From assembly GCF_900108395.1 (NCBI RefSeq), contig NZ_FNXE01000026.1, forward strand, positions 1 through 49,024: a DNA stretch of 49,024 bases, read 5' to 3'. The notes below the pieces were generated by a model, which worked only from the letters and a program-made list of their open reading frames with translations, was not told the DNA's origin and made no database searches. Source of the DNA: Paenimyroides marinum. GTDB lineage: Bacteria > Bacteroidota > Bacteroidia > Flavobacteriales > Flavobacteriaceae. Both the position numbers and the translations under genes were made by a program. Positions within the stretch are counted from its first letter, which is position 1, and each line of letters starts with the position of its first letter. Positions 8,775 to 17,386 of the stretch are shown here, in pieces.

Positions 8775-10118
8775 ATGATAAAACAAGACATGATGGATAA
8801 GGCACATACAACGCCCTTAACTCCAAAGAAAGAAATTACCACTGCCGACCGTATCAAGGCAATTGTGGGTGGTTCTATTGGTAATCTGGTAGAATGGTAT
8901 GATTGGTATGCTTACGCAGCTTTCGCCATCTATTTTTCGCATGCTTTTTTTCCAAGTGGCGATCAAACGGCGCAATTGTTAAATACGGCAGGAATTTTTG
9001 CAGTTGGATTTTTAATGCGTCCTATAGGCGGATGGATTTTTGGGACGATGGCAGATAAAATAGGGCGTAAAAAAGCAATGACACTCTCGGTATTATTAAT
9101 GTCGTTTGGTTCTTTGCTTATAGCCTTAACTCCCACGTATGAAACCATTGGTATTCTTGCTCCCGCATTATTGTTGGTGGCGCGATTGCTGCAAGGTTTA
9201 AGCGTTGGTGGTGAATATGGTGTTTCGGCAACTTATTTAAGTGAAATGGCAACCTCTGACAGACGAGGTTTCTATTCAAGCTTTCAATACGTAACCTTAA
9301 TTGGCGGACAATTAACCGCATTAGGAATTCAGCTTATTTTACAGAAATTGATTTTAACCGAAGACCAGCTACACGATTGGGGATGGCGGATCCCATTTAT
9401 CATTGGAGCCATTTTATCGATCATTGCATTGTATATGAGAAGCAATTTGCATGAAACTGAAGCTTTTGAGAAAAATAAAGATACAAAAACGAAAAAAGAG
9501 AAAAACGGAACCATTAAAGAATTATTAAAACATCCGAAAGCATTAGTAACAGTAGTAGGGTTAACGCTTGGTGGTACGTTGGCATTTTATACTTATACAA
9601 CGTATATGCAGAAATTCTTGGTAAATACCGTTTTACTAACAAAAGAACAATCTACTTTAATTTCGTTCATATCACTATTTATTTTTGCGTGTTTACAACC
9701 GGTTTTCGGATCTCTTTCTGATAAAATCGGGCGTCGTCCGTTGTTGTTGGGTTTTGGGATTTTAGGAACCGTATTTACCGTTCCTTTGTTAACAGGTTTA
9801 AGCCATGCTACAGGTATGTGGGAAGCCTTTTTCTACTTAATCGCAGCTTTAGTTATTGTTTCGGGATACACGTCTATTAATGCGGTAGTAAAGGCAGAAT
9901 TATTTCCGGCAAATATCCGGGCTTTAGGTGTGGGACTGCCTTATGCGTTAACGGTTGCTATTTTTGGAGGTTCCGCAGAATATGTTGCTTTATTGTTTAA
10001 ACAGCAAGGTGTAGAATCTTATTATTATTGGTATATTACAGCTTGTATTGCATTTTCGTTAGTGGTATATCTTTTTATGAAGGATACCAAAAAAACATCG
10101 CTATTAAATAAAGATTAA
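8775..10118 (+). CDS. MFS metabolite:H+ symporter, alpha-ketoglutarate permease-like
   Basis: 447 residues with about 12 transmembrane segments. MHS-family signatures are clear: GNLVEWYDWYAYAAFA in helix 1, the MFS loop motif GTMADKIGRKKAM between helices 2 and 3, LLQGLSVGGEYGVSATYLSE, the second-half copy GSLSDKIGRRP, and ELFPANIRALGVGLPYA. These are the hallmarks of KgtP/ProP/citrate-type proton symporters; the closest feel is alpha-ketoglutarate permease. It would carry an organic acid across the inner membrane after passage through the porin. An alternative start at the later ATG (8790) is possible. A perfect hairpin terminator follows. Confidence 0.88.
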   Translation: MIKQDMMDKAHTTPLTPKKEITTADRIKAIVGGSIGNLVEWYDWYAYAAFAIYFSHAFFPSGDQTAQLLNTAGIFAVGFLMRPIGGWIFGTMADKIGRKKAMTLSVLLMSFGSLLIALTPTYETIGILAPALLLVARLLQGLSVGGEYGVSATYLSEMATSDRRGFYSSFQYVTLIGGQLTALGIQLILQKLILTEDQLHDWGWRIPFIIGAILSIIALYMRSNLHETEAFEKNKDTKTKKEKNGTIKELLKHPKALVTVVGLTLGGTLAFYTYTTYMQKFLVNTVLLTKEQSTLISFISLFIFACLQPVFGSLSDKIGRRPLLLGFGILGTVFTVPLLTGLSHATGMWEAFFYLIAALVIVSGYTSINAVVKAELFPANIRALGVGLPYALTVAIFGGSAEYVALLFKQQGVESYYYWYITACIAFSLVVYLFMKDTKKTSLLNKD

Positions 10119-10130
10119 ATTCTTTAGATT

Positions 10131-10177
10131 AAATAAAGAAATCCGTTTCAGTTATTATGAAACGGATTTCTTTATTT
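10131..10177. terminator. bidirectional terminator with 20-bp perfect stem
   Basis: A perfect 20-bp inverted repeat (AAATAAAGAAATCCGTTTCA and its complement) around a 7-base loop, T-rich on both ends. It serves the plus-strand symporter gene and the minus-strand gene ending at 10181. Confidence 0.93.
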
Positions 10178-10180
10178 TTG

Positions 10181-10723
10181 TTAAAATGTATAACCTAATT
10201 TAACACCGGCTTTAAAAACAAAATTATCAAAGTGTTTATTGTCGATATCGCCTTTACCTCGAACTTCCCATTTCCAGTTAAAACCAACAGAAGGGTCAAT
10301 GCTTAAATTCTTAGTCAGCTGAATTTTATAGCCCAAATTTGGGTTAAAGATGCTCCAGTAAGAATATTTCCCTTCAAACCTTTCACCGGCAATGCTTTCA
10401 TTAAATTTAATTTCTCCGTGCGTTAAAAAGTTCTCAAAATAGAAACCTTCACGATTTTTTCCAAAATAATTGCGGTTCCCCAATTCCACAACAAAACCCT
10501 CACCGGTAGTTTTTAAATAGTTGTTGTCATATTCTAACTGTCCGTAACTTATGTTCAAGATGCGAGAGCTGGAAAGTTCACTTTTTGTAAATTCTAAACT
10601 AACACCATATTGTGTTGGTTCAGAAAAACTGTAATTAGCAGAAATGGTAACAACATCTTTTTGTTTTTCCTGAGCAAAAGCACTTACAGAAATAAGGCTA
10701 AGCAAGTAAATAATTTTTTTCAT
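10181..10723 (-). CDS. small outer-membrane beta-barrel protein
   Basis: 180 residues from MKKIIYLLSLISVSAFAQ, a classical signal peptide cleaved after AFAQ. A longer frame to 10816 exists, but it would run through the lysC terminator and put a hydrophobic tail before the signal peptide, so I reject that start. The mature part has about eight amphipathic strands and ends in an aromatic residue (KLGYTF), as for an OmpW/OmpX-sized barrel. The function is unknown. It is transcribed away from lysC, with a terminator between them. Confidence 0.75.
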   Translation of the reverse strand: MKKIIYLLSLISVSAFAQEKQKDVVTISANYSFSEPTQYGVSLEFTKSELSSSRILNISYGQLEYDNNYLKTTGEGFVVELGNRNYFGKNREGFYFENFLTHGEIKFNESIAGERFEGKYSYWSIFNPNLGYKIQLTKNLSIDPSVGFNWKWEVRGKGDIDNKHFDNFVFKAGVKLGYTF

Positions 10724-10787
10724 CCTTAAGAGATTTATAAGATTTGTTAACGCTAACCAAAATATGTGCCAAAAAAATATTAAAATG

Positions 10788-10818
10788 AAAAACCACCCGA
10801 ATATCGAGTGGTTCAAAA
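10788..10818 (-). terminator. intrinsic terminator of lysC
   Basis: A hairpin made of GAACCACTCGATATTCGGGT and the adjoining GG, followed on the minus strand by a T-rich run. It starts directly at the lysC stop codon. Confidence 0.75.
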
Positions 10819-10819
10819 A

Positions 10820-12073
10820 TTATTCTTTAGTTACAATCTGCATGGTTTCGCGATTAATCTGCTGTAATAAAACCTCTTTATTTTGAATTACTTTTTTTGC
10901 AGCTTCATCGGTAAAATGACGAATGGTATATAACGATACATTTTCGTTATAGGTTACGTTAAAGTTGTTTACCAGATCTTCATAAATTTGACTAAAATTT
11001 TCAAACTTATCTTCCACACAAACAGTAAAACTAATGGCTGAATTCTGAATAACGTTTACTTTAATATGTTGTTCTGCAAAAGTTTTGAAGATATCACTTA
11101 CCTGATGTTCCATAATAAACGAAAAATCTTTAGACGAAATAGAAATAAGCAATTGGTTTTTCTTAACAATAAAACACGGTGTGGCAGGCTCTAAGTCTGC
11201 TCCTTTAGAAACGGTTGTTCCCGGCAATGTGGGGTTTACAAATGATTTTACATACAACGGAATTTCTTTGCGTTGTAATGGTTGTAAGGTTTTAGGGTGG
11301 ATAACCGATGCACCATAAAAAGCCAACTCAATAGCTTCGTGATACGAAATCTGGTTCAATAAAACGGTATCATCAAAATAACGCGGATCGGCATTTAAAA
11401 CCCCGGGAACATCTTTCCAGATGGTAACACTTTCGGCGTTTAGGCAATAAGCAAAAATAGCTGCGGAATAATCAGAACCTTCACGCCCCAATGTTACCGA
11501 GAAATGGTTGGGATCAGATCCTATAAAACCTTGAGTAATGTACAATTTTTTACATTGCAGCTGGTTGGTAATGTTTTGCTCGGTAGCTTTCCAATCAACC
11601 ATACCGTCGCGGTACGTGGTATCGGTTTTAATTAAATTCCGGGCATCAACCCAAACGTTTTCTATATCTTGATCGTTAAAGAAATAACTTAAAATGGTAG
11701 TTGCTACAATTTCACCGTACGATACAATTTGATCGTAAACAAAGTTGTAATTAGGCGATTTATTTACTGATAGGAAAAATTCCATTTCGCTGAACAAAAC
11801 ATTCACCTTATCAAAAACCAAATGGTTTTTATTCTCAAAAAGTTCATCTACTATGTTAAAATGAAAATCCTTAACAGTTTGAATGGCATTCTTCAGTTCT
11901 TCAGGCTTCTTAAAATAAGCGTTTATTACATCTTCTAAAGCGTTGGTTGTCTTGCCCATTGCCGAAGCGATAATTAAACTGTTGTCAAAACCTACGGTTT
12001 TTAAAACGTGTAACACGTTGCGAATAGCCTGCGGATCTTTGATCGACGCACCTCCAAATTTAAATACTCTCAT
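10820..12073 (-). CDS. lysC: aspartate kinase
   Basis: 417 residues, starting MRVFKFGGASI: the KFGG nucleotide-binding motif sits at residues 4-7, as expected for aspartokinases, which favours this start over a 438-residue frame from 12136. The catalytic domain continues with TLGREGSDYSAAIFA and WKDVPGVLNADPR, and the C-terminal 120 residues form the paired ACT regulatory domains (SISSKDFSF onward). It phosphorylates L-aspartate, the first step to lysine/diaminopimelate, threonine and methionine. The protein is monofunctional, with no homoserine dehydrogenase fusion. It has its own promoter, divergent from fbp. Confidence 0.93.
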   Translation of the reverse strand: MRVFKFGGASIKDPQAIRNVLHVLKTVGFDNSLIIASAMGKTTNALEDVINAYFKKPEELKNAIQTVKDFHFNIVDELFENKNHLVFDKVNVLFSEMEFFLSVNKSPNYNFVYDQIVSYGEIVATTILSYFFNDQDIENVWVDARNLIKTDTTYRDGMVDWKATEQNITNQLQCKKLYITQGFIGSDPNHFSVTLGREGSDYSAAIFAYCLNAESVTIWKDVPGVLNADPRYFDDTVLLNQISYHEAIELAFYGASVIHPKTLQPLQRKEIPLYVKSFVNPTLPGTTVSKGADLEPATPCFIVKKNQLLISISSKDFSFIMEHQVSDIFKTFAEQHIKVNVIQNSAISFTVCVEDKFENFSQIYEDLVNNFNVTYNENVSLYTIRHFTDEAAKKVIQNKEVLLQQINRETMQIVTKE

Positions 12074-12133
12074 TTTTTGCTTTAATAGTAAATTAAGTTC
12101 ATAATTGATTGAAATTGTTTTGTTTGTTTGCTG

Positions 12134-12164
12134 CAAAAATAAGTTACAAAGCGTTTCTACACAA
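12134..12164 (-). promoter_or_regulatory. predicted lysC promoter
   Basis: On the minus strand, TTG (12162-12164), then 20 nt, then a perfect -7 box TATTTTTG (12134-12141), matching the Bacteroidota sigma consensus and about 60 bp before the lysC start. Confidence 0.6.
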
Positions 12165-12235
12165 TACCGGGTTCAAAAATATTTGGATTCTGTTTTTTTT
12201 ACCGATATTTGCTATCTTATTATTAGGTAATAATA

Positions 12236-12266
12236 TTGCATAATAATATATTGTACAATACTTTTG
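12236..12266 (+). promoter_or_regulatory. predicted fbp promoter
   Basis: TTG (12236-12238), 20 nt, then TACTTTTG (12259-12266), a perfect Bacteroidota -7 box ending 9 bp before the fbp ATG. The predicted leader is only a few bases long. Confidence 0.6.
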
Positions 12267-12275
12267 TAGCAGATT

Positions 12276-13259
12276 ATGGAAGAAAGATATACCACATTAG
12301 GCGAATTTATCATTAAAAAACAAGAAGATTTTCCTTATTCATCGGGCGAATTATCCCGATTGATGAATTCTATCAGGCTGGCGGCAAAAATTGTTGCCCA
12401 AAAAGTCAATCAGGCGGGTTTGGTAGATATTACCGGAGCTTTTGGTAAAGAGAATATTCAGGGAGAACAACAGCAAAAATTAGATGTATTCGCAAACGAT
12501 ATTTTCATTCAAACATTAGTTAACCGCGAGATTGTATGTGGTATAGGATCCGAAGAAAACGATGATTTTATTTCTATTTGCGGAGCCGATGGCAGTAACA
12601 ACAACAAGTATGTGGTTTTGATGGATCCTTTAGACGGATCGTCAAACATAGACGTAAACGTATCGGTGGGAACAATCTTTTCTATTTACCGCAGAATTTC
12701 TGAAGACGGAACACCTGTAACACAAGCCGATTTCCTTCAAAAAGGAATCAATCAGGTGGCGGCAGGTTATGTAATCTACGGATCGTCAACCATGCTGGTT
12801 TATACCACCGGAAACGGCGTAAACGGTTTTACGTTAGATCCGGCAATGGGAACGTTCTTTTTATCGCATCCCGATATGAAAATTGCCGAAGACGGAGCCA
12901 TTTTTTCTGTAAACGAAGGTAATTTTAACCAATTTGAACAAGGTGTAAAAGATTATATTGGTTATTGTAAAGACCATTCGTACAGCGGGCGTTATATTGG
13001 CAGTTTGGTTGCCGATGTGCACCGCAATATTTTAAAAGGCGGCATTTATATGTATCCCGGTACGGTTTCTAAACCCAACGGAAAATTGCGATTGCTGTAT
13101 GAATGCAACCCTTTTGCGATGATTATTGAACAAGCGGGTGGTAAAGCTACAGACGGCAAGCAACGTATTTTAGAAATTGAGCCAACCGAATTACATCAAC
13201 GCGTGCCTGTCTTCTGCGGAAGTAAAAATATGGTAGAAAAATTAGAACGTTTCTTATAA
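12276..13259 (+). CDS. fbp: fructose-1,6-bisphosphatase class I
   Basis: 327 residues, the usual length. Metal- and phosphate-binding motifs are intact: GSEEND (about 91-96) and the signature [10 protein letters not shown] (about 117-126), with the substrate-binding [10 protein letters not shown] near the C-terminus. It hydrolyses fructose-1,6-bisphosphate to fructose-6-phosphate in the cytoplasm, the committed gluconeogenic step. It is a single-gene unit with its own promoter and terminator, divergent from lysC. Confidence 0.96.
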   Translation: MEERYTTLGEFIIKKQEDFPYSSGELSRLMNSIRLAAKIVAQKVNQAGLVDITGAFGKENIQGEQQQKLDVFANDIFIQTLVNREIVCGIGSEENDDFISICGADGSNNNKYVVLMDPLDGSSNIDVNVSVGTIFSIYRRISEDGTPVTQADFLQKGINQVAAGYVIYGSSTMLVYTTGNGVNGFTLDPAMGTFFLSHPDMKIAEDGAIFSVNEGNFNQFEQGVKDYIGYCKDHSYSGRYIGSLVADVHRNILKGGIYMYPGTVSKPNGKLRLLYECNPFAMIIEQAGGKATDGKQRILEIEPTELHQRVPVFCGSKNMVEKLERFL

Positions 13260-13263
13260 AATC

Positions 13264-13290
13264 AAAGTGAGTTGTAGAACTCACTTTTTT
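13264..13290 (+). terminator. fbp terminator
   Basis: Inverted repeat AAAGTGAGTT / AACTCACTTT with a GTAG loop and a following T run. Confidence 0.88.
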
Positions 13291-13357
13291 ATTTGAGCTA
13301 TTTAGAGTCTGTTTAAATATATAGTTGCATTAAAGTTTTAAAATAATATTTTTTATG

Positions 13358-13365
13358 TAATTTTG
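13358..13365 (+). promoter_or_regulatory. predicted -7 box for the deaminase-protease operon
   Basis: TAATTTTG matches the Bacteroidota -7 consensus TAnnTTTG, 47 bp upstream of the deaminase ATG. A good -33 TTTG is not apparent at the right spacing. Confidence 0.45.
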
Positions 13366-13411
13366 CAGTACTTATTTTTTTGTTAAAAAAATATATTCTT
13401 TTTTCAATACT

Positions 13412-13858
13412 ATGGAAAACCCTGAAAAGTTGAATAAATATGATAGAGCCTATTTAAAAATTGCAAGAGAATGGGGTCAGTTATCTTATTGTCAGCGAAA
13501 AAAAGTTGGTGCAATTATCGTAAAAAATAAAATGATAATTTCCGATGGATATAACGGAACGCCTTCGGGGTTTGAAAATTGTTGTGAAGACGAAGAAGGC
13601 AAAACAAAATGGTACGTGCTTCACGCCGAAGCAAATGCCATATTAAAAGTGGCAAAATCTACACAATCTTGTGAGAATGCTACATTGTATATCACAATGA
13701 GTCCATGCAGAGATTGCAGTAAATTAATTCATCAATCGGGCATTGTACGCGTTGTGTATCAAAATAGTTATAAAGATTTAGCCGGTATTGAATTTTTAAA
13801 GAGAGCTGGAGTAGAAGTGATTCAGATAGAGGATTTAAGCTCTTTGTTGTATGAGTAA
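13412..13858 (+). CDS. deoxycytidylate (dCMP) deaminase family protein
   Basis: 148 residues, a single cytidine/deoxycytidylate deaminase domain. Zinc ligands are His71 (in HAEANAIL, with catalytic Glu73) and Cys99/Cys102 (in SPCRDC). The N-terminal RKKVGAIIV and GYNGTPSGFENCCED resemble ComEB/dCMP deaminases, which make dUMP for thymidylate synthesis. The gene overlaps the downstream protease gene by 8 bp, so they are co-transcribed and probably translationally coupled. Confidence 0.9.
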   Translation: MENPEKLNKYDRAYLKIAREWGQLSYCQRKKVGAIIVKNKMIISDGYNGTPSGFENCCEDEEGKTKWYVLHAEANAILKVAKSTQSCENATLYITMSPCRDCSKLIHQSGIVRVVYQNSYKDLAGIEFLKRAGVEVIQIEDLSSLLYE

Positions 13859-15422
13859 AAAAAATTATTTGTGGCCTTTACTAACTATGGGGTCGCTGGC
13901 AGCGGGTATTGTTCTGGGCGGTTTTTTTAGTAAAAACGGTCTGCCTTTTTCTGTAAAAGAAGATAGAGGAAGGGTAAAGCTAAACAAGCTTATTGATTTA
14001 ATTGAACAGGAATATGTAGATAACGTAAATACCGATTCTATTATCGATATGACCGTAAACAACATCCTGGCACAATTAGATCCGCATTCTATCTATATTT
14101 CAAAATCAGAATTTGACGAAGTTCAAAATGTAATGAAAGGATCCTTTGTGGGCATCGGAATCAATTATTATATGCTGAATGATACCTTGGCAGTTGTAAA
14201 ACCTTTACCCGGCGGTCCATCAGACAAAGCAGGCTTAAAAGCCGGTGACCGAATTTTATATGCAGAAAAAGTACAGCTGTTTGACCAAAAGCTCTCAAAT
14301 GATTCCATTGTTAATCTGTTAAAGGGAAGCAACGGATCGAAAGCACTTTTAAAAGTTTACAGAAAATCGACCAATAAAACCTTTAATGTTGAAATTATCC
14401 GCGGCGAAGTTCCTTTAAAAAGTGTTGACACGGCGATTAAAATTGACGAAAAAACAGGATATATAAAAATTAACCGTTTTGCCGAAACTACTTATCCGGA
14501 ATTTAAAACAGGATTAGAATCATTGTTGAGCCAAGGCATTGAAGAACTTGTTTTAGATTTACGCGAAAACGGCGGCGGCTATATGGAACCTGCAATACAA
14601 ATTGCTGACGATTTCTTAAAAACAAACGAAGTAATTGTAAAAACGGTCAACAAAAAAGGGAATGTGAAAGTAACCAAAGCATCAAGCAAAGGGTTGTTTA
14701 CCGACAAAAAACTCTATATTTTAATCAACGAAAATTCGGCTTCGGCAAGTGAAATCATCGCAGGTGCCATTCAGGATAACGACCGTGGAATCATTGTAGG
14801 AAGAAGATCTTACGGGAAAGGCTTGGTACAACGCGAAATGTATCTGGGCGATGGTTCTGCTGTACGCTTAACCACCGCACGTTATTACACCCCTTCGGGC
14901 AGATCCATTCAAAAACCTTACACCAATGGATTAGATGAGTACAACAGCGATTTGAGCAATCGTTTTAAATCGGGCGAGCTGTATTCTAAAGACAGTATCC
15001 ATTTGGCAGACAGCTTAAAGTTTAAAACCACAGGAGGCAGAATTGTTTTTGGCGGTGGTGGAATTGTTCCCGATGTTTTTGTACCGTTAAAAAACAAACA
15101 CGGTGAAGATGCCATTCAGTTACTTATGAAAACAAGCTTGGTAAGTTATTATGTTTTTGAAGAAATTGAAAAAGAGCGTGCTGCTTTGGAACAATTAACG
15201 GCAACAGAGCTCTCTGAAAAAATTTATAACGACCCAAAATATTTTAACGATTTAAAGGCACATTTAAAAGCAAGCGGATTAACTTTTAACTTAGACCGTC
15301 ACAAAAAAAATATCATTTTCTATTTAGTTGCCGAGTACGTCCATCAATTATATGACGACAATGCGTATTATCACTGGATCATACAGCAAGATCCAATGAT
15401 TGTGAAAATAGAGAGTATGTAG
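13851..15422 (+). CDS. S41-family C-terminal processing protease (CtpA-like)
   Basis: 523 residues: an N-terminal membrane anchor (about 7-28), a PDZ domain (about 90-180, GPSDKAGLKAGDRIL), then the S41 catalytic domain with the Ser in NSASASEIIAGA (near residue 298) and the general-base Lys in RSYGKGLVQ (near 323). A helical C-terminal extension of about 120 residues follows. It acts in the periplasm on exported proteins with exposed C-termini. The start inside the deaminase gene is preferred because the anchor begins immediately. Confidence 0.93.
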   Translation: MSKKNYLWPLLTMGSLAAGIVLGGFFSKNGLPFSVKEDRGRVKLNKLIDLIEQEYVDNVNTDSIIDMTVNNILAQLDPHSIYISKSEFDEVQNVMKGSFVGIGINYYMLNDTLAVVKPLPGGPSDKAGLKAGDRILYAEKVQLFDQKLSNDSIVNLLKGSNGSKALLKVYRKSTNKTFNVEIIRGEVPLKSVDTAIKIDEKTGYIKINRFAETTYPEFKTGLESLLSQGIEELVLDLRENGGGYMEPAIQIADDFLKTNEVIVKTVNKKGNVKVTKASSKGLFTDKKLYILINENSASASEIIAGAIQDNDRGIIVGRRSYGKGLVQREMYLGDGSAVRLTTARYYTPSGRSIQKPYTNGLDEYNSDLSNRFKSGELYSKDSIHLADSLKFKTTGGRIVFGGGGIVPDVFVPLKNKHGEDAIQLLMKTSLVSYYVFEEIEKERAALEQLTATELSEKIYNDPKYFNDLKAHLKASGLTFNLDRHKKNIIFYLVAEYVHQLYDDNAYYHWIIQQDPMIVKIESM

Positions 15423-15433
15423 TATAAAACAAC

Positions 15434-15464
15434 CAAAAACCGCAAGCTTTAGCTTGCGGTTTTG
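15434..15464. terminator. bidirectional terminator between the protease and DUF4139 genes
   Basis: Stem AAACCGCAAGCT / AGCTTGCGGTTT with a tiny loop, A-rich before and T-rich after. It closes both convergent genes. Confidence 0.9.
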
Positions 15465-15466
15465 TG

Positions 15467-17308
15467 TTACAGTCCCAAATGTTTGTCTTTTGCAGATTTT
15501 ACCTGATAGCCAAAACGTATTTTCTTGGTTTCATTTGATTTTAGAGTTACATCCCAAGATAATTTTCCTTTTTCTTCATCTATTTTTGCACTGCTTTTAT
15601 CGGTTAAAGTAATTTCGATGTCGTTGTTGCTGCTCACAGGAATCTGATCTTCGATAATAATGCTTATGTTTTCCTTTTTATTGTTTCGGACGGCGATTTC
15701 ATAAACAAAATCCTGAACTTTCCGTGACGATAAGGTTTTTGTTCCCGATTTATCGTTGATGAGTGTTCGCGTCACCGAAATATTCTGATCTTTTCCTAAA
15801 CTTAATCTCAATTCATCTTCGTTAGAATTTGCGTTTACATAGGTCTTTCCAACATACATTCCCTCAAAAACCACATTGGCTTCGCCGGGTAAAATGTTGT
15901 ATTCGCCATAATTTTTAACTTTAGCAATTAAATAGGTATTGGTATCTAATTTTGGAATACTCACATAACTGTAAGTCGCTGGCAGCTGTGTATCTTTCAG
16001 TGCCACGCTGTGTTGTTTGCCGTTGCTTAAAATAGTGTACGGAATATCGATATCAAATGTAATGTTTAATTGATTTTCATTTATTTGGGTAAAATCATTC
16101 ATTGTAGAAGTACCCATTGCACTTTTAGTAGTAACTACGATTACACCGTTAGCACCTCTGTTGCCGTAAATTGATGTTGCTCCTGCATCTTTCAAAACAT
16201 CTATATTTGCTATATCATCAGGATTAATACTTCTGAATTTATCTGAGGACATTGGTACGCCGTCAATAACATATAAAGGTTCTGTGTCTTTATTAATAGA
16301 ACCAACACCTCGCAATGTTACTGAAGTACTTGCTCCCGGTTGCCCAGAGCCTGATTCGATATTCAATCCCGGTACTTGATCTTGTAAGGTGTTTACAACA
16401 TCTGCATTTGGTCTTACTTCCATTTTAGAACGATATGCAATATTATAATAATCTAAAAACCAGGGTTGCAATTCGGGAGCAAAGGTATTTTGGTTTGCCG
16501 GACCGCTGGTTAACGACAATTTTACGTTTTTCCAATCGATACCTGTATTTTGTTGTACCTGTGCTTTGTACAACATATTTATTGGTTCGTTTATTTTATC
16601 GATACGCATTTCATAACTTGGCTGCCAGGTTGCCTGATTGGTTAAATAGGAAATCTCTAACGGTATTGTTGCCGGTTGGTTGCTCATTACATTTAGAATT
16701 AATTTTCCCTGACTTGTTTTTTCGGCAGATGTTTCGTTAAAGGTCAGTTTGCCTTTTAAAACGGTTAATTCTTCTTCTAATTTTTCTTCTTTTAATTCTA
16801 ATTTATCAATCGAATTAGAAAGATCCGTTCGTTTGGTTTTATAAAATTCCAAAAGCTTTGTCAATTCAGCAACCGAAAAGTTTTGTGCATTGCTCATGGA
16901 TTGATTTTTATCAAGTAATTCAATACTTTTTTTTTCGGAATTTAATTGATTCAATAGTGCATTTAGTTCAGCTTCTTTTTTCTCGATTTCTTCTTTTACA
17001 GGTTTAACCAAAGGCGAATCCTGATTGTTGTCGTATTCTTCTACATACGCATTGGTAAATTGAACAGACATAACCGTGACATTTTTTGGTACGCCGATTT
17101 GTACGGTATTTTCGTTAAGGTAATTGGCAACATTGGTAATTACAATTTCAGAAGTGCCTGAAGAAATTTGTGCTGAAGCCTTGTGCTTTAACTCGGCTGC
17201 ATTATTATAGATTCGTGCCGATTGAATTTGCGCTTGCGTAAAAACCGGTTTTTGAGCATTTGCTGTAATACTGTAAACAATTGCTATAGGAATTAACATG
17301 TTTTTCAT
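15467..17308 (-). CDS. DUF4140/DUF4139 (MuiA-type) protein with an inserted SusC-like TonB plug domain
   Basis: 613 residues, signal peptide ending near TANAQ (19). An N-terminal DUF4140-like domain (about 28-95) and a coiled coil rich in Lys/Glu (about 103-195) come first, then the first part of the DUF4139 beta domain (YLTNQATWQPSYEMRI, about 221-236). Residues about 300-396 are foreign to that family: GLNIESGSGQPGASTSVTLR, GVGSINKDTEPLYVIDGVPM, DDIANIDVLKDAGATSIYGN, RGANGVIVVTTK. This is the plug signature of SusC/RagA TonB-dependent receptors, without any barrel. After it DUF4139 resumes (NITFDIDIPYTI...). The DUF4139 function is poorly known (mucoidy inhibitor A-like); the protein is probably periplasmic. 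Confidence 0.9.
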   Translation of the reverse strand: MKNMLIPIAIVYSITANAQKPVFTQAQIQSARIYNNAAELKHKASAQISSGTSEIVITNVANYLNENTVQIGVPKNVTVMSVQFTNAYVEEYDNNQDSPLVKPVKEEIEKKEAELNALLNQLNSEKKSIELLDKNQSMSNAQNFSVAELTKLLEFYKTKRTDLSNSIDKLELKEEKLEEELTVLKGKLTFNETSAEKTSQGKLILNVMSNQPATIPLEISYLTNQATWQPSYEMRIDKINEPINMLYKAQVQQNTGIDWKNVKLSLTSGPANQNTFAPELQPWFLDYYNIAYRSKMEVRPNADVVNTLQDQVPGLNIESGSGQPGASTSVTLRGVGSINKDTEPLYVIDGVPMSSDKFRSINPDDIANIDVLKDAGATSIYGNRGANGVIVVTTKSAMGTSTMNDFTQINENQLNITFDIDIPYTILSNGKQHSVALKDTQLPATYSYVSIPKLDTNTYLIAKVKNYGEYNILPGEANVVFEGMYVGKTYVNANSNEDELRLSLGKDQNISVTRTLINDKSGTKTLSSRKVQDFVYEIAVRNNKKENISIIIEDQIPVSSNNDIEITLTDKSSAKIDEEKGKLSWDVTLKSNETKKIRFGYQVKSAKDKHLGL

Positions 17309-17386
17309 GTAAGAATATTTTTAGAAAGTAAATTTCTGAAAATTATAACAAAGACCGAGCCGTTTTTTAAGGAGCAAGCAACTGTT

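Noticed and set aside
10724..10816. Extended start of the barrel protein at 10181
   Set aside because: It would place a hydrophobic leader before a perfect signal peptide and cross the lysC terminator.
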